Below are positions 15,052-24,251 of a DNA stretch of 64,000 bases, piece after piece. The stretch lies in the NCBI GenBank assembly GCA_015066625.1, contig SVOC01000006.1, positions 1-64,000 of the forward strand, written 5' to 3'. The notes beneath the pieces are model-generated. The model was not told the origin of the DNA. It did not search any database and was given only the letters and a program-made list of their open reading frames with translations. The position numbers and the translations under genes were made by a program. Numbering within the stretch: position 1 is the first letter of the stretch; each line of letters opens with the position of its first letter. The DNA comes from Oscillospiraceae bacterium. Lineage in GTDB: Bacteria; Bacillota; Clostridia; Oscillospirales; Acutalibacteraceae.

Positions 15052-17865
15052 TTATTCTTCTGTTTCTTCCGTGATATCAGAAGTATCAAGCATAAGCTCT
15101 TCTTCCGTGATTTCAACTGCTTCTTCTTCGCTTTTTTCTTCGGGAATATAAGGCATGGGCGGTGTGTAATCGGGCACAAGGCACATTCTTCTTCTGATTC
15201 TTGCAAAGTAAAGTGCCGCAAGGAAGAGTGCAATTACCGTGAATGCGGAAACACATATGCCCATTATAAGTCCGTCGGGCATAAAGCTGATTTCAACGGT
15301 GTGCTCGCCTGCGGTAATGTTGAAGCAAAGGTAGGCATCGTTGAGAGATACATAATCTTCCTCTTTGATTTCAGCACCGTCGACCTTTACGGTCCAGCCC
15401 GAATCGTAGGGGATTGATGTGAAGAAGAGGCAGTCCTCTTCAAGATTTACAGTACCCTTTATTTCGGTTTCTTCAAATGAAGTCACATTGAGCTGACGGC
15501 TTTTAAGAATTTCATATCCTTTGTTCAGAGCTTCTTCGTTTATTGAATAGGGGTAGAAATCGATGTAGCCGTATTCGGAATCTTCGATTTTGATTTTCAC
15601 CTCAACGGTTTCGTCGGGATTCACAATACCCAGGTCGTAGATATAAGGCTCGTCGGTATCCTGAGTTACCTCAACATCGTTGTTGATAATTGTAATGCTG
15701 TCGAAATCTCTTGAGTTTACATAAAGATAGCTGTGTGCGGTTTCTTCGCTGCGGAGAATGAAGGTAAGCTCGCCTTCGCCGTCAGAGGGCTTGGTGTAAT
15801 AGATATCACCTGTTTCAAGACCCGATGTTATTTCATCCATATTGTAGTAAATGACCTCGTCAATGCTCATCATCTTGAACACATCGGAAACGCCTGTTGC
15901 ATATTCAAACCAGTCGCCCTGCACGGTAAAGGGGTTGGTGAGGTCTGAATACCAATCGGCAACATCGCTGTTAACGCCGAAGCCTATGGGCAGGTAATAC
16001 TTGTTTTCAAATGCGGTGAATTTACCCCTCGTCATAAGCTCGCTGTAGTAATCGTTTTCAAGCTCAACATCATCGTTGTTGTCAACAATGTATTTGAGCG
16101 AGTGCATCATATTATAAACGGGTGTCTGCAGGTGATAGGTGTAACTGTTGATATAGTTGCCGTAAAGGCCAAGATCGCTCTGTGTATTTGACATCTTTTC
16201 ATATGCCATTGAGGTAAAGGTTGATACACCGTTGTAGCCGTACCAGGCAGGGTCCATTCTTGCCCTGTTTCGGGTAAGATCCATACGGTACATATCACTG
16301 CCTTCAATTTTATCAAGCTCCGATTTAAGCTGACGGAAATCGTCGTAGTCGCCTGCGTAGTTTGATTTGGGCTGATCCATGCTGTAACGGTCTGTGTTTG
16401 CACAGGCGATTTCACCTATTACACAGCAAAGCAGGAGCACTGCAACCGCAGACTGCTGATATTTCTTATCCCTCATAAGGGCAAATACAAGGCAGTAGGT
16501 AACAACAAAGATAATGCTGATAAGAACCGTAACCTCTTCAACATTCTTTGAGCCGATTTCCTGAATAAGGATAATCGCACCCACAACGCCCATACCTGCA
16601 CCCAGTATGGCTCTGCCGCTGAATTCGTTGAGCCTTGTGAAAGCCTTGTAAGCGATTATAAGCAGAATGAACGAATACATAAATGACCAGCGGTAGGGCA
16701 GGTCGTTGGGGTAATGGAAGCCGTGCCAGATATAGTTGAGAACATTGATGTTGAAGCTGAAATAAAGCAGACCCAGCAGACCGACATGAGCAACCTTTTC
16801 TTTGAGAGGAACGGATTTTGTGAAAAGATAGAGGGGCACAAGCATAAGGGTTGCAACACCGCAGTACACATTGGGGAGGACATCTTCGCCGCTGCTGCGG
16901 ATTGTGGGGTCAACGCTTGCAATGTGGTTTGCAAGGAAGTCGAAAATCGAGAAATATGATTTGTAAACCTCGGGGAAGGTGCCCGATGTTGCGGAGCAGT
17001 TTTTAAGAATGAATACGGTGGGGATAAGTGCAAATGCCGCAATTCCTGCCGCCGCAAGGCTTGCAAATGCAAAGGTAAAGCCGCTTCTCAGGAAGATACT
17101 GCCCTTGATTTTGTTTTTGAGGGTGTAAACCTTTTCGCCCTTGTCGCTGAGAGTATAAGGGATTCTGGGGTCGATTGACTGATTCTGATTTCCGAAATAG
17201 TAAATGAGAAAATAAATGACCGAGAATATGCAGGTCATATAACCCATATAGTAGCTTGAAAGAAGGGTAAGGGCAAGGAATGCAATATAGATTCGGGGAT
17301 TTCTGCGGTTGATGATGTTTTCGATTCCCAGAATAACGAGAGGGAAATATACCATGGCGTCAATCCACATTACATTCCAGTAATACGCAATAAAATAGCC
17401 GCTCATTGCATAAAGGATACCGAAGGCGGCGGTGGTGAAATCCTGCCTGCCCTGAGATTTTTTCAGGTAGAATGTAAACGATGCCGCAGAAAGTGCCGCT
17501 TTTGCAATAATCATACCTGCGATTGCCTCGGGCATATTTTTATGACCGAGAATGAGCATGATTATCATACTCGGGCTCGAAAGGTAGTTGAAGAAGTTGC
17601 CGAGGAACGGTGAACCAAGACCCGTCTGCCACGAATAAAGCAGGCTCTTCATATTGGTGATTCTGTCATAAAGCTCGGCAAACAGAGGACCGTACTGATG
17701 GTAAAGGTCCATTCGCAGAATTGTTGTTTCGCCGAAGGGGAACAGATTGTAGCAATAATAAACAAGCATCATAATGCCGATTGTGCATCCGCAGGCAAGC
17801 CAGCAATATGAGTTATCGGCAAAAATACGCCTGAATATTGACTTTTTCTCGTTGAGCTTTGTCAT
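15052..17865 (-). CDS. YfhO-family multi-spanning membrane protein
   Basis: The protein has 937 residues. The N-terminal half is a string of membrane spans starting at about residue 20, with W-Q-T-G-L-G-S and D-x-x-x-Q-Y-G-P-L loops of the GT-C type seen in YfhO. A large outside domain of about 300 residues follows, then one last span near 880 and an acidic cytoplasmic tail rich in Glu and Thr. YfhO proteins add sugars to lipoteichoic acid in Bacillota, probably from lipid-linked donors. It is monocistronic, between its own promoter and a terminator. GGAGG precedes the ATG. Confidence 0.8.
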   Translation of the reverse strand: MTKLNEKKSIFRRIFADNSYCWLACGCTIGIMMLVYYCYNLFPFGETTILRMDLYHQYGPLFAELYDRITNMKSLLYSWQTGLGSPFLGNFFNYLSSPSMIIMLILGHKNMPEAIAGMIIAKAALSAASFTFYLKKSQGRQDFTTAAFGILYAMSGYFIAYYWNVMWIDAMVYFPLVILGIENIINRRNPRIYIAFLALTLLSSYYMGYMTCIFSVIYFLIYYFGNQNQSIDPRIPYTLSDKGEKVYTLKNKIKGSIFLRSGFTFAFASLAAAGIAAFALIPTVFILKNCSATSGTFPEVYKSYFSIFDFLANHIASVDPTIRSSGEDVLPNVYCGVATLMLVPLYLFTKSVPLKEKVAHVGLLGLLYFSFNINVLNYIWHGFHYPNDLPYRWSFMYSFILLIIAYKAFTRLNEFSGRAILGAGMGVVGAIILIQEIGSKNVEEVTVLISIIFVVTYCLVFALMRDKKYQQSAVAVLLLCCVIGEIACANTDRYSMDQPKSNYAGDYDDFRQLKSELDKIEGSDMYRMDLTRNRARMDPAWYGYNGVSTFTSMAYEKMSNTQSDLGLYGNYINSYTYHLQTPVYNMMHSLKYIVDNNDDVELENDYYSELMTRGKFTAFENKYYLPIGFGVNSDVADWYSDLTNPFTVQGDWFEYATGVSDVFKMMSIDEVIYYNMDEITSGLETGDIYYTKPSDGEGELTFILRSEETAHSYLYVNSRDFDSITIINNDVEVTQDTDEPYIYDLGIVNPDETVEVKIKIEDSEYGYIDFYPYSINEEALNKGYEILKSRQLNVTSFEETEIKGTVNLEEDCLFFTSIPYDSGWTVKVDGAEIKEEDYVSLNDAYLCFNITAGEHTVEISFMPDGLIMGICVSAFTVIALFLAALYFARIRRRMCLVPDYTPPMPYIPEEKSEEEAVEITEEELMLDTSDITEETEE

Positions 17866-17907
17866 ATATAAATTTCCTCCGTAAGAAATTTTTACCTGAT
17901 TATAACT

Positions 17908-17936
17908 AATATATCATAACGGACACTTTATTTCAA
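17908..17936 (-). promoter_or_regulatory. Promoter of the YfhO-like gene
   Basis: On the minus strand TTGAAA (17936-17931) and TATATT (17913-17908) are 17 bases apart, in the gap shared with the divergent spoIIIA operon. No confident sigma-E promoter for spoIIIAA could be picked out in this gap. Confidence 0.6.
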
Positions 17937-18006
17937 GTGAACAAACTGTAAATCCGTTCTACTTTCGGACAAGGGCACATATATTTTCACAAAGGATGTG
18001 AACGCA

Positions 18007-18954
18007 GTGGATAACATAAAACGCTTTGACCTTGCGGCAGGCAGTCTGACCCCTGTGCTTTCTTCAATGCTTACCGCACTTGATGAAGGTGACAAGTCAA
18101 GAATCCGCGAAATCCGTATGCGGTGCCGTAAACCCATTGTTGTCATAACGGATAAAGGTGCGGAATTTCTGACCTGCGGCGGCAGACTTACTCCTCTGTA
18201 TTCGGAGCTGTGTGTAAAAACAGATGAAAAAGAGATGAACGGTATTTTCAGGCGGATGTGCAATTATTCCGTTCACAGCTTCGGTGACGGAATAAACAAA
18301 GGCTACATCACCCTTGCGGGAGGTCACAGAGCAGGTGTTGCGGGTACTGCCGTTGCGGAGAAAGGGCAGATAACCGCAGTGCGCGATATAAGCGCAATCA
18401 ATCTGCGTATTGCCCGTGAAATAAAGGGTGCGGCAAATGAGATTTATAAAGCGGAGTTTGCGGAAGGACTTAAATCCGTTATCATTGCAGGCCCTCCGTC
18501 AAGCGGAAAAACAACGGTTCTCAGGGATTTGATCCGCCAGCTTTCGGGTGCGGAGAGGGGCAGATTTTACAAAACCTTTGTCTGCGACGAAAGGGGCGAG
18601 CTTGCCGCCGCGGTTTCGGGAATCGAGCAGAACGATATGGGGATAAACAGCGATATCCTGACCTCTTATCCCAAATATGAAAGTATTATGATCGGTTTGC
18701 GCTCCTTTTCACCCGATATCATCGTCTGTGACGAGGTGGCATCCGAGGATGAGGCGGGAGCCGTTGAAACGGGTGTCAACAGCGGTGTGCATTTTGCACT
18801 GAGCATCCACGCAAGGGATGAAAGGGAGCTTAAAACAAAGCCTGTTCTCCGCAGACTTCTTGAAACCGGAGCCTTTTCCGATGTCATTCTTCTGTCGGGA
18901 ATTCATACGGGCAGAACCGAAAAAATTATGGGGGCAGGTGATATTCTTGCTTAA
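18007..18954 (+). CDS. spoIIIAA: Stage III sporulation protein AA, ATPase
   Basis: The protein has 315 residues. It is a secretion-type ATPase with Walker A G-P-P-S-S-G-K-T-T at about 163-171 and a Walker B region ending I-V-C-D-E. It powers or helps assemble the SpoIIIA-SpoIIQ channel that links mother cell and forespore during engulfment. A GTG at 18007 is ten bases after AAAGGA and is preferred over the GTG at 17998, which is only one base past it. It is the first of eight linked spoIIIA genes, normally under sigma-E. Confidence 0.92.
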   Translation: MDNIKRFDLAAGSLTPVLSSMLTALDEGDKSRIREIRMRCRKPIVVITDKGAEFLTCGGRLTPLYSELCVKTDEKEMNGIFRRMCNYSVHSFGDGINKGYITLAGGHRAGVAGTAVAEKGQITAVRDISAINLRIAREIKGAANEIYKAEFAEGLKSVIIAGPPSSGKTTVLRDLIRQLSGAERGRFYKTFVCDERGELAAAVSGIEQNDMGINSDILTSYPKYESIMIGLRSFSPDIIVCDEVASEDEAGAVETGVNSGVHFALSIHARDERELKTKPVLRRLLETGAFSDVILLSGIHTGRTEKIMGAGDILA

Positions 18955-19459
18955 ACTTGCATCAATGCTTCTTTTTTTCGGAGGGTTCATATGTGCAGGC
19001 AGATTTTTTGCCTCACGCCACATAAAAAAGGCGGAGCTTATCGGGGATTTAATGCTTATGCTGTCTGTAATAAAAACCCGTCTGCGTTACGACTGCCTGC
19101 CGGTGCCTGAGCTTCTTCGTGTGCTTTGCGGCACGGATAAGCTGAAAAATCTGCATTTCATTTCCGATTGTGCCGAAAGAGTTGAAAATGGCGAGGCTTT
19201 TCCTTCTGCGTGGAAAAACTCTGTTGAATCAGACGGAGAGCTTTGCCTGTTGCTTGATAACTGTAAGGCATATCTTATTCAGCTCGGTGAGGATATAGGC
19301 GCAACCGATGTTGAAGGTCAGCTGGGGTGCTGTGAATATTATGAGCAGTTTTTTGGAAAAGAGCTTGCGCTCCGTGAAGAAAACGGAAAAAAGTATGCAA
19401 AGCTTTATCCTTCACTGGGAGCAATGCTGGGCATTGCGGCGGCAATAATCATAATCTGA
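18947..19459 (+). CDS. spoIIIAB: Stage III sporulation protein AB
   Basis: A TTG start at 18947 gives 170 residues, the standard SpoIIIAB length, and overlaps spoIIIAA by eight bases with GGTG just upstream. An N-terminal hydrophobic anchor is followed by a helical domain resembling type II secretion GspF. The C-terminus ends in another hydrophobic stretch (L-G-A-M-L-G-I-A-A-A). It is part of the mother-cell channel complex. Confidence 0.9.
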   Translation: MLKLASMLLFFGGFICAGRFFASRHIKKAELIGDLMLMLSVIKTRLRYDCLPVPELLRVLCGTDKLKNLHFISDCAERVENGEAFPSAWKNSVESDGELCLLLDNCKAYLIQLGEDIGATDVEGQLGCCEYYEQFFGKELALREENGKKYAKLYPSLGAMLGIAAAIIII

Positions 19460-19468
19460 GGTGTAAAT

Positions 19469-19663
19469 ATGGATTTTACGGTGGTCATCAAGATTGCGGC
19501 GGTTGGGATTATAGTTGCAATTCTCAATTCCATACTTGTCCGCTCGGGGCGTGACGATTACGCACTGATAACAATTCTTGCAGGCATTGTGGCGGTGCTT
19601 ATGATGCTTATTCCGCAGTTTGCGAGCCTGCTTGATACGGTGCAGAGCATAATGGATTTCTGA
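19469..19663 (+). CDS. spoIIIAC: Stage III sporulation protein AC
   Basis: The protein has 64 residues and two membrane spans around a central G-R-D-D-Y loop, the usual SpoIIIAC form. It is a membrane part of the SpoIIIA complex. It starts nine bases after spoIIIAB with GAGG upstream and is followed one base later by spoIIIAD. Confidence 0.92.
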   Translation: MDFTVVIKIAAVGIIVAILNSILVRSGRDDYALITILAGIVAVLMMLIPQFASLLDTVQSIMDF

Positions 19664-19664
19664 T

Positions 19665-20054
19665 ATGGATATTGTCAAAATTGCATTTCTCGGAATAATC
19701 ACCGCATTGCTTTATGCCCTTGTGCGTAATATTAAGCCCGAAATGGCACCTCTTGTCATATTGGGAGGCTGCGGTGTGCTGCTTGTTACGCTTTCGGGGA
19801 AGCTTACGGAAATTACCGAAAGTGTAGGCAATATGACAGAGCTTGCGGGGCTTGATAACGAAAACATAAAAATACTTCTCAAAGCACTGGGAATCTGCAT
19901 CGTAACGCAGTTTGCCGCCGATATATGCTACGATAACTCCTGCTCGTCGGTTGCGGCAGCGGTTGAGCTTTCGGGCAGGGTAGGGGCACTGATACTTGCA
20001 TTGCCTATGCTTGAAACCGTTGCAAGCCTCGGGATTGGACTGATAAACGGATGA
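19665..20054 (+). CDS. spoIIIAD: Stage III sporulation protein AD
   Basis: The protein has 129 residues and about four membrane spans. The A-A-D-I-C-Y-D-N motif near residue 85 is typical of SpoIIIAD. It overlaps spoIIIAE by four bases (ATGA), so translation of the two is coupled. Confidence 0.92.
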   Translation: MDIVKIAFLGIITALLYALVRNIKPEMAPLVILGGCGVLLVTLSGKLTEITESVGNMTELAGLDNENIKILLKALGICIVTQFAADICYDNSCSSVAAAVELSGRVGALILALPMLETVASLGIGLING

Positions 20055-21169
20055 TACCGAAAATTCTTACAGCACTTATGATTGCTGTTATATTTTCCGT
20101 GAATGCTTTTGCTTCAAACACGGATGAATATTATAAAGACAGCCTTGAAGCAAGTGGCGCAAAGGAGCTTGCGGATTATCTTTCCGATGAAACTGAGGAT
20201 TATCTGGAAAAGTTGGGCTGTGACGATTTGGATTTCGAAAAGATTCTTTCCGTATCGCCCAAATCGGTTTTTACTTTGCTTCTCGATACGGTCAGAGAAG
20301 GATACAAAAAGCCTTTAAAATGTGCTCTTTCCGCTTCGGGAATCGTGCTTCTTGCAAGTGTATCATCGGCATTCTTTTCAAATGACGAAAAGATCGGAGC
20401 GGTACTCAACATAATTTTCGGAGGCACACTTGTGCTTTGCATATTCATACCGGCTTCACAAAGCATAAAAGCCGCGGTTTCCGCAATGCAGATGTGTGCC
20501 GATTTTGAAAAAGCTCTCATTCCCGTGCTTGCAGGTATTCTCACCGCAGGGGGCAACCCTTCTCTTGCTCTCAGTTTCAAGGGGGCGGCATTTGCGGCGG
20601 CGGAATTTGTTCAGGCGTTTTCAAATGATTTTGCCCTGCCTGTTGTCGGTATATCGGGTGCCCTGAGTGTAAGCGGTGCAATGCTGCCCACTCTGCGGCT
20701 GGGTGCAATAAGCGATATCATCCGCAAAACCCTTATAACCTTGCTGGGATGTATATCGGGGCTTTTCACGGGCTTTCTTTCTCTTAAAAGTATACTGGCA
20801 TCTTCTGCCGACGGTATGATAGTGAAGGGTGTGAAAATGGCGGCATCCTTTGTGCCTGTTGTGGGCGGTGCATTGGGCGAGGCTTATACATCCGTTGCGG
20901 CAAGCATCTCTCTGCTGAAAAGCACGGTGGGAATTTACGCAATAATCGTTCTTGCACTGACCTGCATTCCCTCTGCCGTCAGCCTTTTTATGTGGGTGCT
21001 GGCAATGCGTGTTTCCTGCACCGTCAGTGAGCTTACGGATTGCAGAGTGTGTTCGGATATTCTCAAAGCCGTGTCGTTTATCTTTTCGATGACAAACGCA
21101 ATTCTTCTGCTCTGTTTTGCAGTGTTTGCGGTATCGTCGGGTATTGTTTTAAGTATACGGGGTGGTTGA
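20051..21169 (+). CDS. spoIIIAE: Stage III sporulation protein AE
   Basis: The protein has 372 residues. A short N-terminal hydrophobic segment and a polar region of about 80 residues are followed by six to eight membrane spans. The central P-x-L-x-x-x-L-T-A-G-G segment is conserved in the family. It is the largest membrane subunit of the SpoIIIA channel. spoIIIAF begins on the next base. Confidence 0.92.
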   Translation: MIPKILTALMIAVIFSVNAFASNTDEYYKDSLEASGAKELADYLSDETEDYLEKLGCDDLDFEKILSVSPKSVFTLLLDTVREGYKKPLKCALSASGIVLLASVSSAFFSNDEKIGAVLNIIFGGTLVLCIFIPASQSIKAAVSAMQMCADFEKALIPVLAGILTAGGNPSLALSFKGAAFAAAEFVQAFSNDFALPVVGISGALSVSGAMLPTLRLGAISDIIRKTLITLLGCISGLFTGFLSLKSILASSADGMIVKGVKMAASFVPVVGGALGEAYTSVAASISLLKSTVGIYAIIVLALTCIPSAVSLFMWVLAMRVSCTVSELTDCRVCSDILKAVSFIFSMTNAILLLCFAVFAVSSGIVLSIRGG

Positions 21170-21634
21170 TTGGATTTTTTAAGGCAGTGGGCGGTAAGCC
21201 TGATTGTTTCTGCGGCGGCAGTTACGGTTGTGATTATTCTTACACCGAGAGGCTCAACGGATAAAACCGTCAAAGCAGTTGCTTCCGTATTTGTCATATC
21301 CGTAATTTTCACTCCCTTTGCTCAGATGAAAATTGATTTCCCGACCCTTGAAGCGGCGGCGGATTATAATGATGAAATTTACTGCGATTTGAATGATTCA
21401 ATGCTTGAAGCCTGCCGCAATGCGGTTGAAAATGCACTGACCGAAAAGGCTGAGGAAATGAATGTTACCCTTGAAGAAATATGCATAAATGCGGATATTA
21501 ATACAGATGGTTGTATAATTATACACGGTTTATCCGTAACCGTCAGCCCGTATGACGGCTGTGATTTGCAGGAGCTTTCAAGTGTGCTCGGCGAAGCGGC
21601 AGGTGTGCCCGTAACTGTTTTGAAGAATGAATAA
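21170..21634 (+). CDS. spoIIIAF: Stage III sporulation protein AF
   Basis: The protein has 154 residues and starts with TTG right after the spoIIIAE stop, with GGGGTGG upstream. Two membrane spans occupy residues 5-60. The remainder is a ring-forming soluble domain of about 90 residues resembling that of SpoIIIAG. Confidence 0.88.
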   Translation: MDFLRQWAVSLIVSAAAVTVVIILTPRGSTDKTVKAVASVFVISVIFTPFAQMKIDFPTLEAAADYNDEIYCDLNDSMLEACRNAVENALTEKAEEMNVTLEEICINADINTDGCIIIHGLSVTVSPYDGCDLQELSSVLGEAAGVPVTVLKNE

Positions 21635-21649
21635 GGAACGGTTTTTAAT

Positions 21650-22210
21650 GTGGAAAAAATGTTGCAGACAATCAGAAATACGGTCAGAAAAATATCCGTA
21701 AAAACCAAGCTGAGTGCAAAAATGCTGGGTGCGGTGCTGCTACTTGTTACGGGCGCGGCAGTGCTGATTTTCAGCGAATTTACAGCCGAAAAGAATGTTG
21801 CCGTTCAGGCGGAAACAACACAGCTTAAAACAGATGTAAAGGAATACACCGCAGAGCTTGAAGAACGGCTTGTATCAATAATTTCGGCCATTGACGGTGC
21901 GGGAGCAACCAAGGTTATGGTGACCCTTGAAAGCGGCAGTGAGGAGATATATCTGAGCAATTTTGACTACGGAGAAAACAGTGATTCAAACGGTAAAAGC
22001 AGCTATGAGCGCAAGGATGAATTTGTTATTATTGACGGCTCTTCGGGGCAGGAGGGAATAGTTATCAGAACGGCAGAGCCCAAGGTGCGCGGAGTTGCCG
22101 TTGTGTGTGCGGGCGCAGGCAGCGATGCCGTGTGTGCCGAAATAGTTGAAGCGGTAACCGCATTGCTTGATATAAGCAGTGCAAGAGTAAGCGTTGCAAA
22201 GATGAATTGA
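21650..22210 (+). CDS. spoIIIAG: Stage III sporulation protein AG
   Basis: The protein has 186 residues, starts with GTG, and has one membrane span at about 25-43. A soluble ring-building domain follows; in this family SpoIIIAG assembles into a large ring in the space between mother cell and forespore. Its position between AF and AH fits. An ATG three codons later is an alternative start. Confidence 0.88.
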   Translation: MEKMLQTIRNTVRKISVKTKLSAKMLGAVLLLVTGAAVLIFSEFTAEKNVAVQAETTQLKTDVKEYTAELEERLVSIISAIDGAGATKVMVTLESGSEEIYLSNFDYGENSDSNGKSSYERKDEFVIIDGSSGQEGIVIRTAEPKVRGVAVVCAGAGSDAVCAEIVEAVTALLDISSARVSVAKMN

Positions 22211-22250
22211 TTCATTCTTTGTATAAAAATACATAATCGGAGGAATAATT

Positions 22251-22829
22251 ATGATTATCAGAAAAAGACAGCTTTTGCTTGCAACTCTCATTATTGCCCT
22301 GGGTGCGGCGGTGTTTGTGAATTGGTATTACACAAAGCCCGACATTGCGTCCGCAGGCACGGACAGCACTGTTTCGGCAACGGAGCAGGATTCCTTGCAG
22401 GGTGCGAATATGGGTGATGCGCGGTATGTCAATTCAACAAGCGTTTCCGCTGACGATGTTGCGGCGCAAGCGAAGGCAAACGAGTATTTCGCCAGTGCAA
22501 AGCTCCGCAGGCAGAATGCCCACGATGAAGCGGCTGAGGCTCTCAATGACATTATCAAAGACAGCTCATCCTCTGCGGATGCGGTTTCGGATGCGTCGGA
22601 GGTTCTGGGCGAGCTTTCAAAATCCATAGCCCTTGAAAGTGACCTTGAAAACCTGATTTATGCAAAGGCAGGCTGTGAAAATCTTGTCATCCTCAACGGA
22701 GGCACTGCCGAGATAATTGTTGAAAACGGCTCCCTTGACGATGTTTCGCTTGTGAAAATCAAAGAAATCGCAGTAAAGCAGACAGGTCTGGGCGTAGATA
22801 AAATTTCTATTACCGAAATGGAGTATTAA
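22251..22829 (+). CDS. spoIIIAH: Stage III sporulation protein AH
   Basis: The protein has 192 residues. The N-terminal anchor is followed by the family's V-N-W-Y-Y-T-K motif (residues 24-30). The C-terminal YscJ-like domain in this family pairs with forespore SpoIIQ across the engulfment space. A GGAGGAAT site precedes the ATG. It is the last gene of the operon. Confidence 0.92.
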   Translation: MIIRKRQLLLATLIIALGAAVFVNWYYTKPDIASAGTDSTVSATEQDSLQGANMGDARYVNSTSVSADDVAAQAKANEYFASAKLRRQNAHDEAAEALNDIIKDSSSSADAVSDASEVLGELSKSIALESDLENLIYAKAGCENLVILNGGTAEIIVENGSLDDVSLVKIKEIAVKQTGLGVDKISITEMEY

Positions 22830-22850
22830 AATAAATATTTTCAAAATATA

Positions 22851-22879
22851 TTGTATATTTAAACATAAAGTGGTATAAT
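22851..22879 (+). promoter_or_regulatory. Promoter of the nusB-recN gene run
   Basis: TTGTAT (22851-22856) and TATAAT (22874-22879) are 17 bases apart. It gives the housekeeping genes a vegetative promoter separate from the sporulation operon upstream. Confidence 0.75.
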
Positions 22880-22920
22880 TCTCTCAAACATAACATCAAA
22901 TCCTTTTTTCGGAGGGAATT

Positions 22921-23319
22921 ATGACAAGACGTGAAGAAAGAGAGCAGGCGTTTATTCTGCTTTTCGAAAAATCATTTGACGGCGAAACCGCAGTTGAAGA
23001 GCTTTATGATTTTGCGGTTGAAAATGAGGCAATAACAGGCAGTAAGTTTGTGAAACAGCTTGCTTTCACAGCCTGGGAAAATGTTGAAGAAATCGACGAA
23101 ATCATCGAAAAGTATTCAAAGGGCTGGAAGATAAGCCGTATTTCAAAGGTCGCCCTTGCTGTGCTCAGACTTGCAATTTGTGAAATCAAGTATTTTGACG
23201 ATATTCCCGTAGGTGTTTCAATAAATGAAGCCGTTGAGCTTTGCAAAATATATGCCGCCAAGGATGATTCCGCATTTGTAAACGGCATTCTCGGTTCGGT
23301 TTCAAGGGAAGAAAAGTAA
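22921..23319 (+). CDS. nusB: Transcription antitermination factor NusB
   Basis: The protein has 132 residues, all helical, with the N-terminal R-R-E-E-R-E-Q-A box and the C-terminal D-D-S-A-F-V-N-G-I-L-G block of NusB. It binds boxA RNA with NusE and supports rRNA transcription. GGAGG precedes the ATG. Its stop overlaps the next start (TAATG). Confidence 0.93.
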   Translation: MTRREEREQAFILLFEKSFDGETAVEELYDFAVENEAITGSKFVKQLAFTAWENVEEIDEIIEKYSKGWKISRISKVALAVLRLAICEIKYFDDIPVGVSINEAVELCKIYAAKDDSAFVNGILGSVSREEK

Positions 23320-24251
23320 TGCGTACTCTGGGAATAGATACAAGCAACTATACAACCTCTGCCTGCATTTACGACAGTGAAACGGGCGAGGTTTTTCAGC
23401 GGAAGCTTCTTCTGCCCGTGAAAGAAGGGGAGAAGGGTCTGCGTCAGAGCGATGCGGTTTTTCATCACACCGCAAGGCTTTATCCGCTTGTTGAAAAGCT
23501 TTTTGAATGCTGCGGCACGGAGCTTGATGCAATCGGTGTTTCCGAAAAGCCAAGGGATGCAGAGGGCTCGTATATGCCTTGCTTCCTTGTAGGCGTAAAT
23601 GCGGCAAGGTGCATCGCCGGTGCAACGGGGAAGCCTGTTTACGGTTTTTCCCATCAGGCAGGACACATTGCGGCGGCACTTTATTCAAGCGGAAAAATGA
23701 ATCTTATGAACGAAAAATTCATTGCCTTTCACGTTTCCGGAGGCACAAGCGAAATGCTTCTTGTATCTCCGGGCAGTGAGAGGGTTTTTGACGTTGAGAT
23801 AATCGGAGAAACCCTTGACCTCAACTGCGGACAGGCTGTTGACAGAGCGGGGGTTATGATGGGTATTCCCTTTCCTTGCGGCAAAGAGCTTGAAGCACTT
23901 GCGCTCAGAAGCGATAAGGTGTTTAACCCCAAGGTCTGCGTAAAAGACGGCAAGTGCAGTCTTTCGGGTCTCGAAAATCAGTGCAGAAAAATGCTTGAAA
24001 GCGGCGAAAGCAAAGAAGATGTTTCGCGCTACTGCCTTGATTTCATATGCAAAACCCTTGAGAAAATGACGGAATATGCATTGAGTGAATACGGTAATCT
24101 GCCTCTGGTTTTTGCAGGTGGAGTAATGTCGAATTCCATCATCAGAAACAAGATTCAGAGCAGATTCGGTGCAGGCTTTGCTCAGCCTGATTTTTCCTGC
24201 GATAATGCGGCAGGTGTTGCCATACTTGCGGGGAGGGCTTTGAATGAGTAA
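23319..24251 (+). CDS. M22/TsaD-like (Kae1 family) paralogue
   Basis: The protein has 310 residues and has the ASKHA fold of TsaD. It shows G-I-D-T-S-N-Y at the start, the metal motif H-Q-A-G-H near residue 112, H-V-S-G-G-T-S, D-x-A-G-V-M-M-G, and F-A-G-G-V-M-S-N near the C-terminus. Clostridia carry this second, shorter family member beside their true tsaD; its substrate is not settled. It overlaps nusB by one base and xseA by eight, and stands where folD lies in Bacillus. Confidence 0.8.
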   Translation: MRTLGIDTSNYTTSACIYDSETGEVFQRKLLLPVKEGEKGLRQSDAVFHHTARLYPLVEKLFECCGTELDAIGVSEKPRDAEGSYMPCFLVGVNAARCIAGATGKPVYGFSHQAGHIAAALYSSGKMNLMNEKFIAFHVSGGTSEMLLVSPGSERVFDVEIIGETLDLNCGQAVDRAGVMMGIPFPCGKELEALALRSDKVFNPKVCVKDGKCSLSGLENQCRKMLESGESKEDVSRYCLDFICKTLEKMTEYALSEYGNLPLVFAGGVMSNSIIRNKIQSRFGAGFAQPDFSCDNAAGVAILAGRALNE

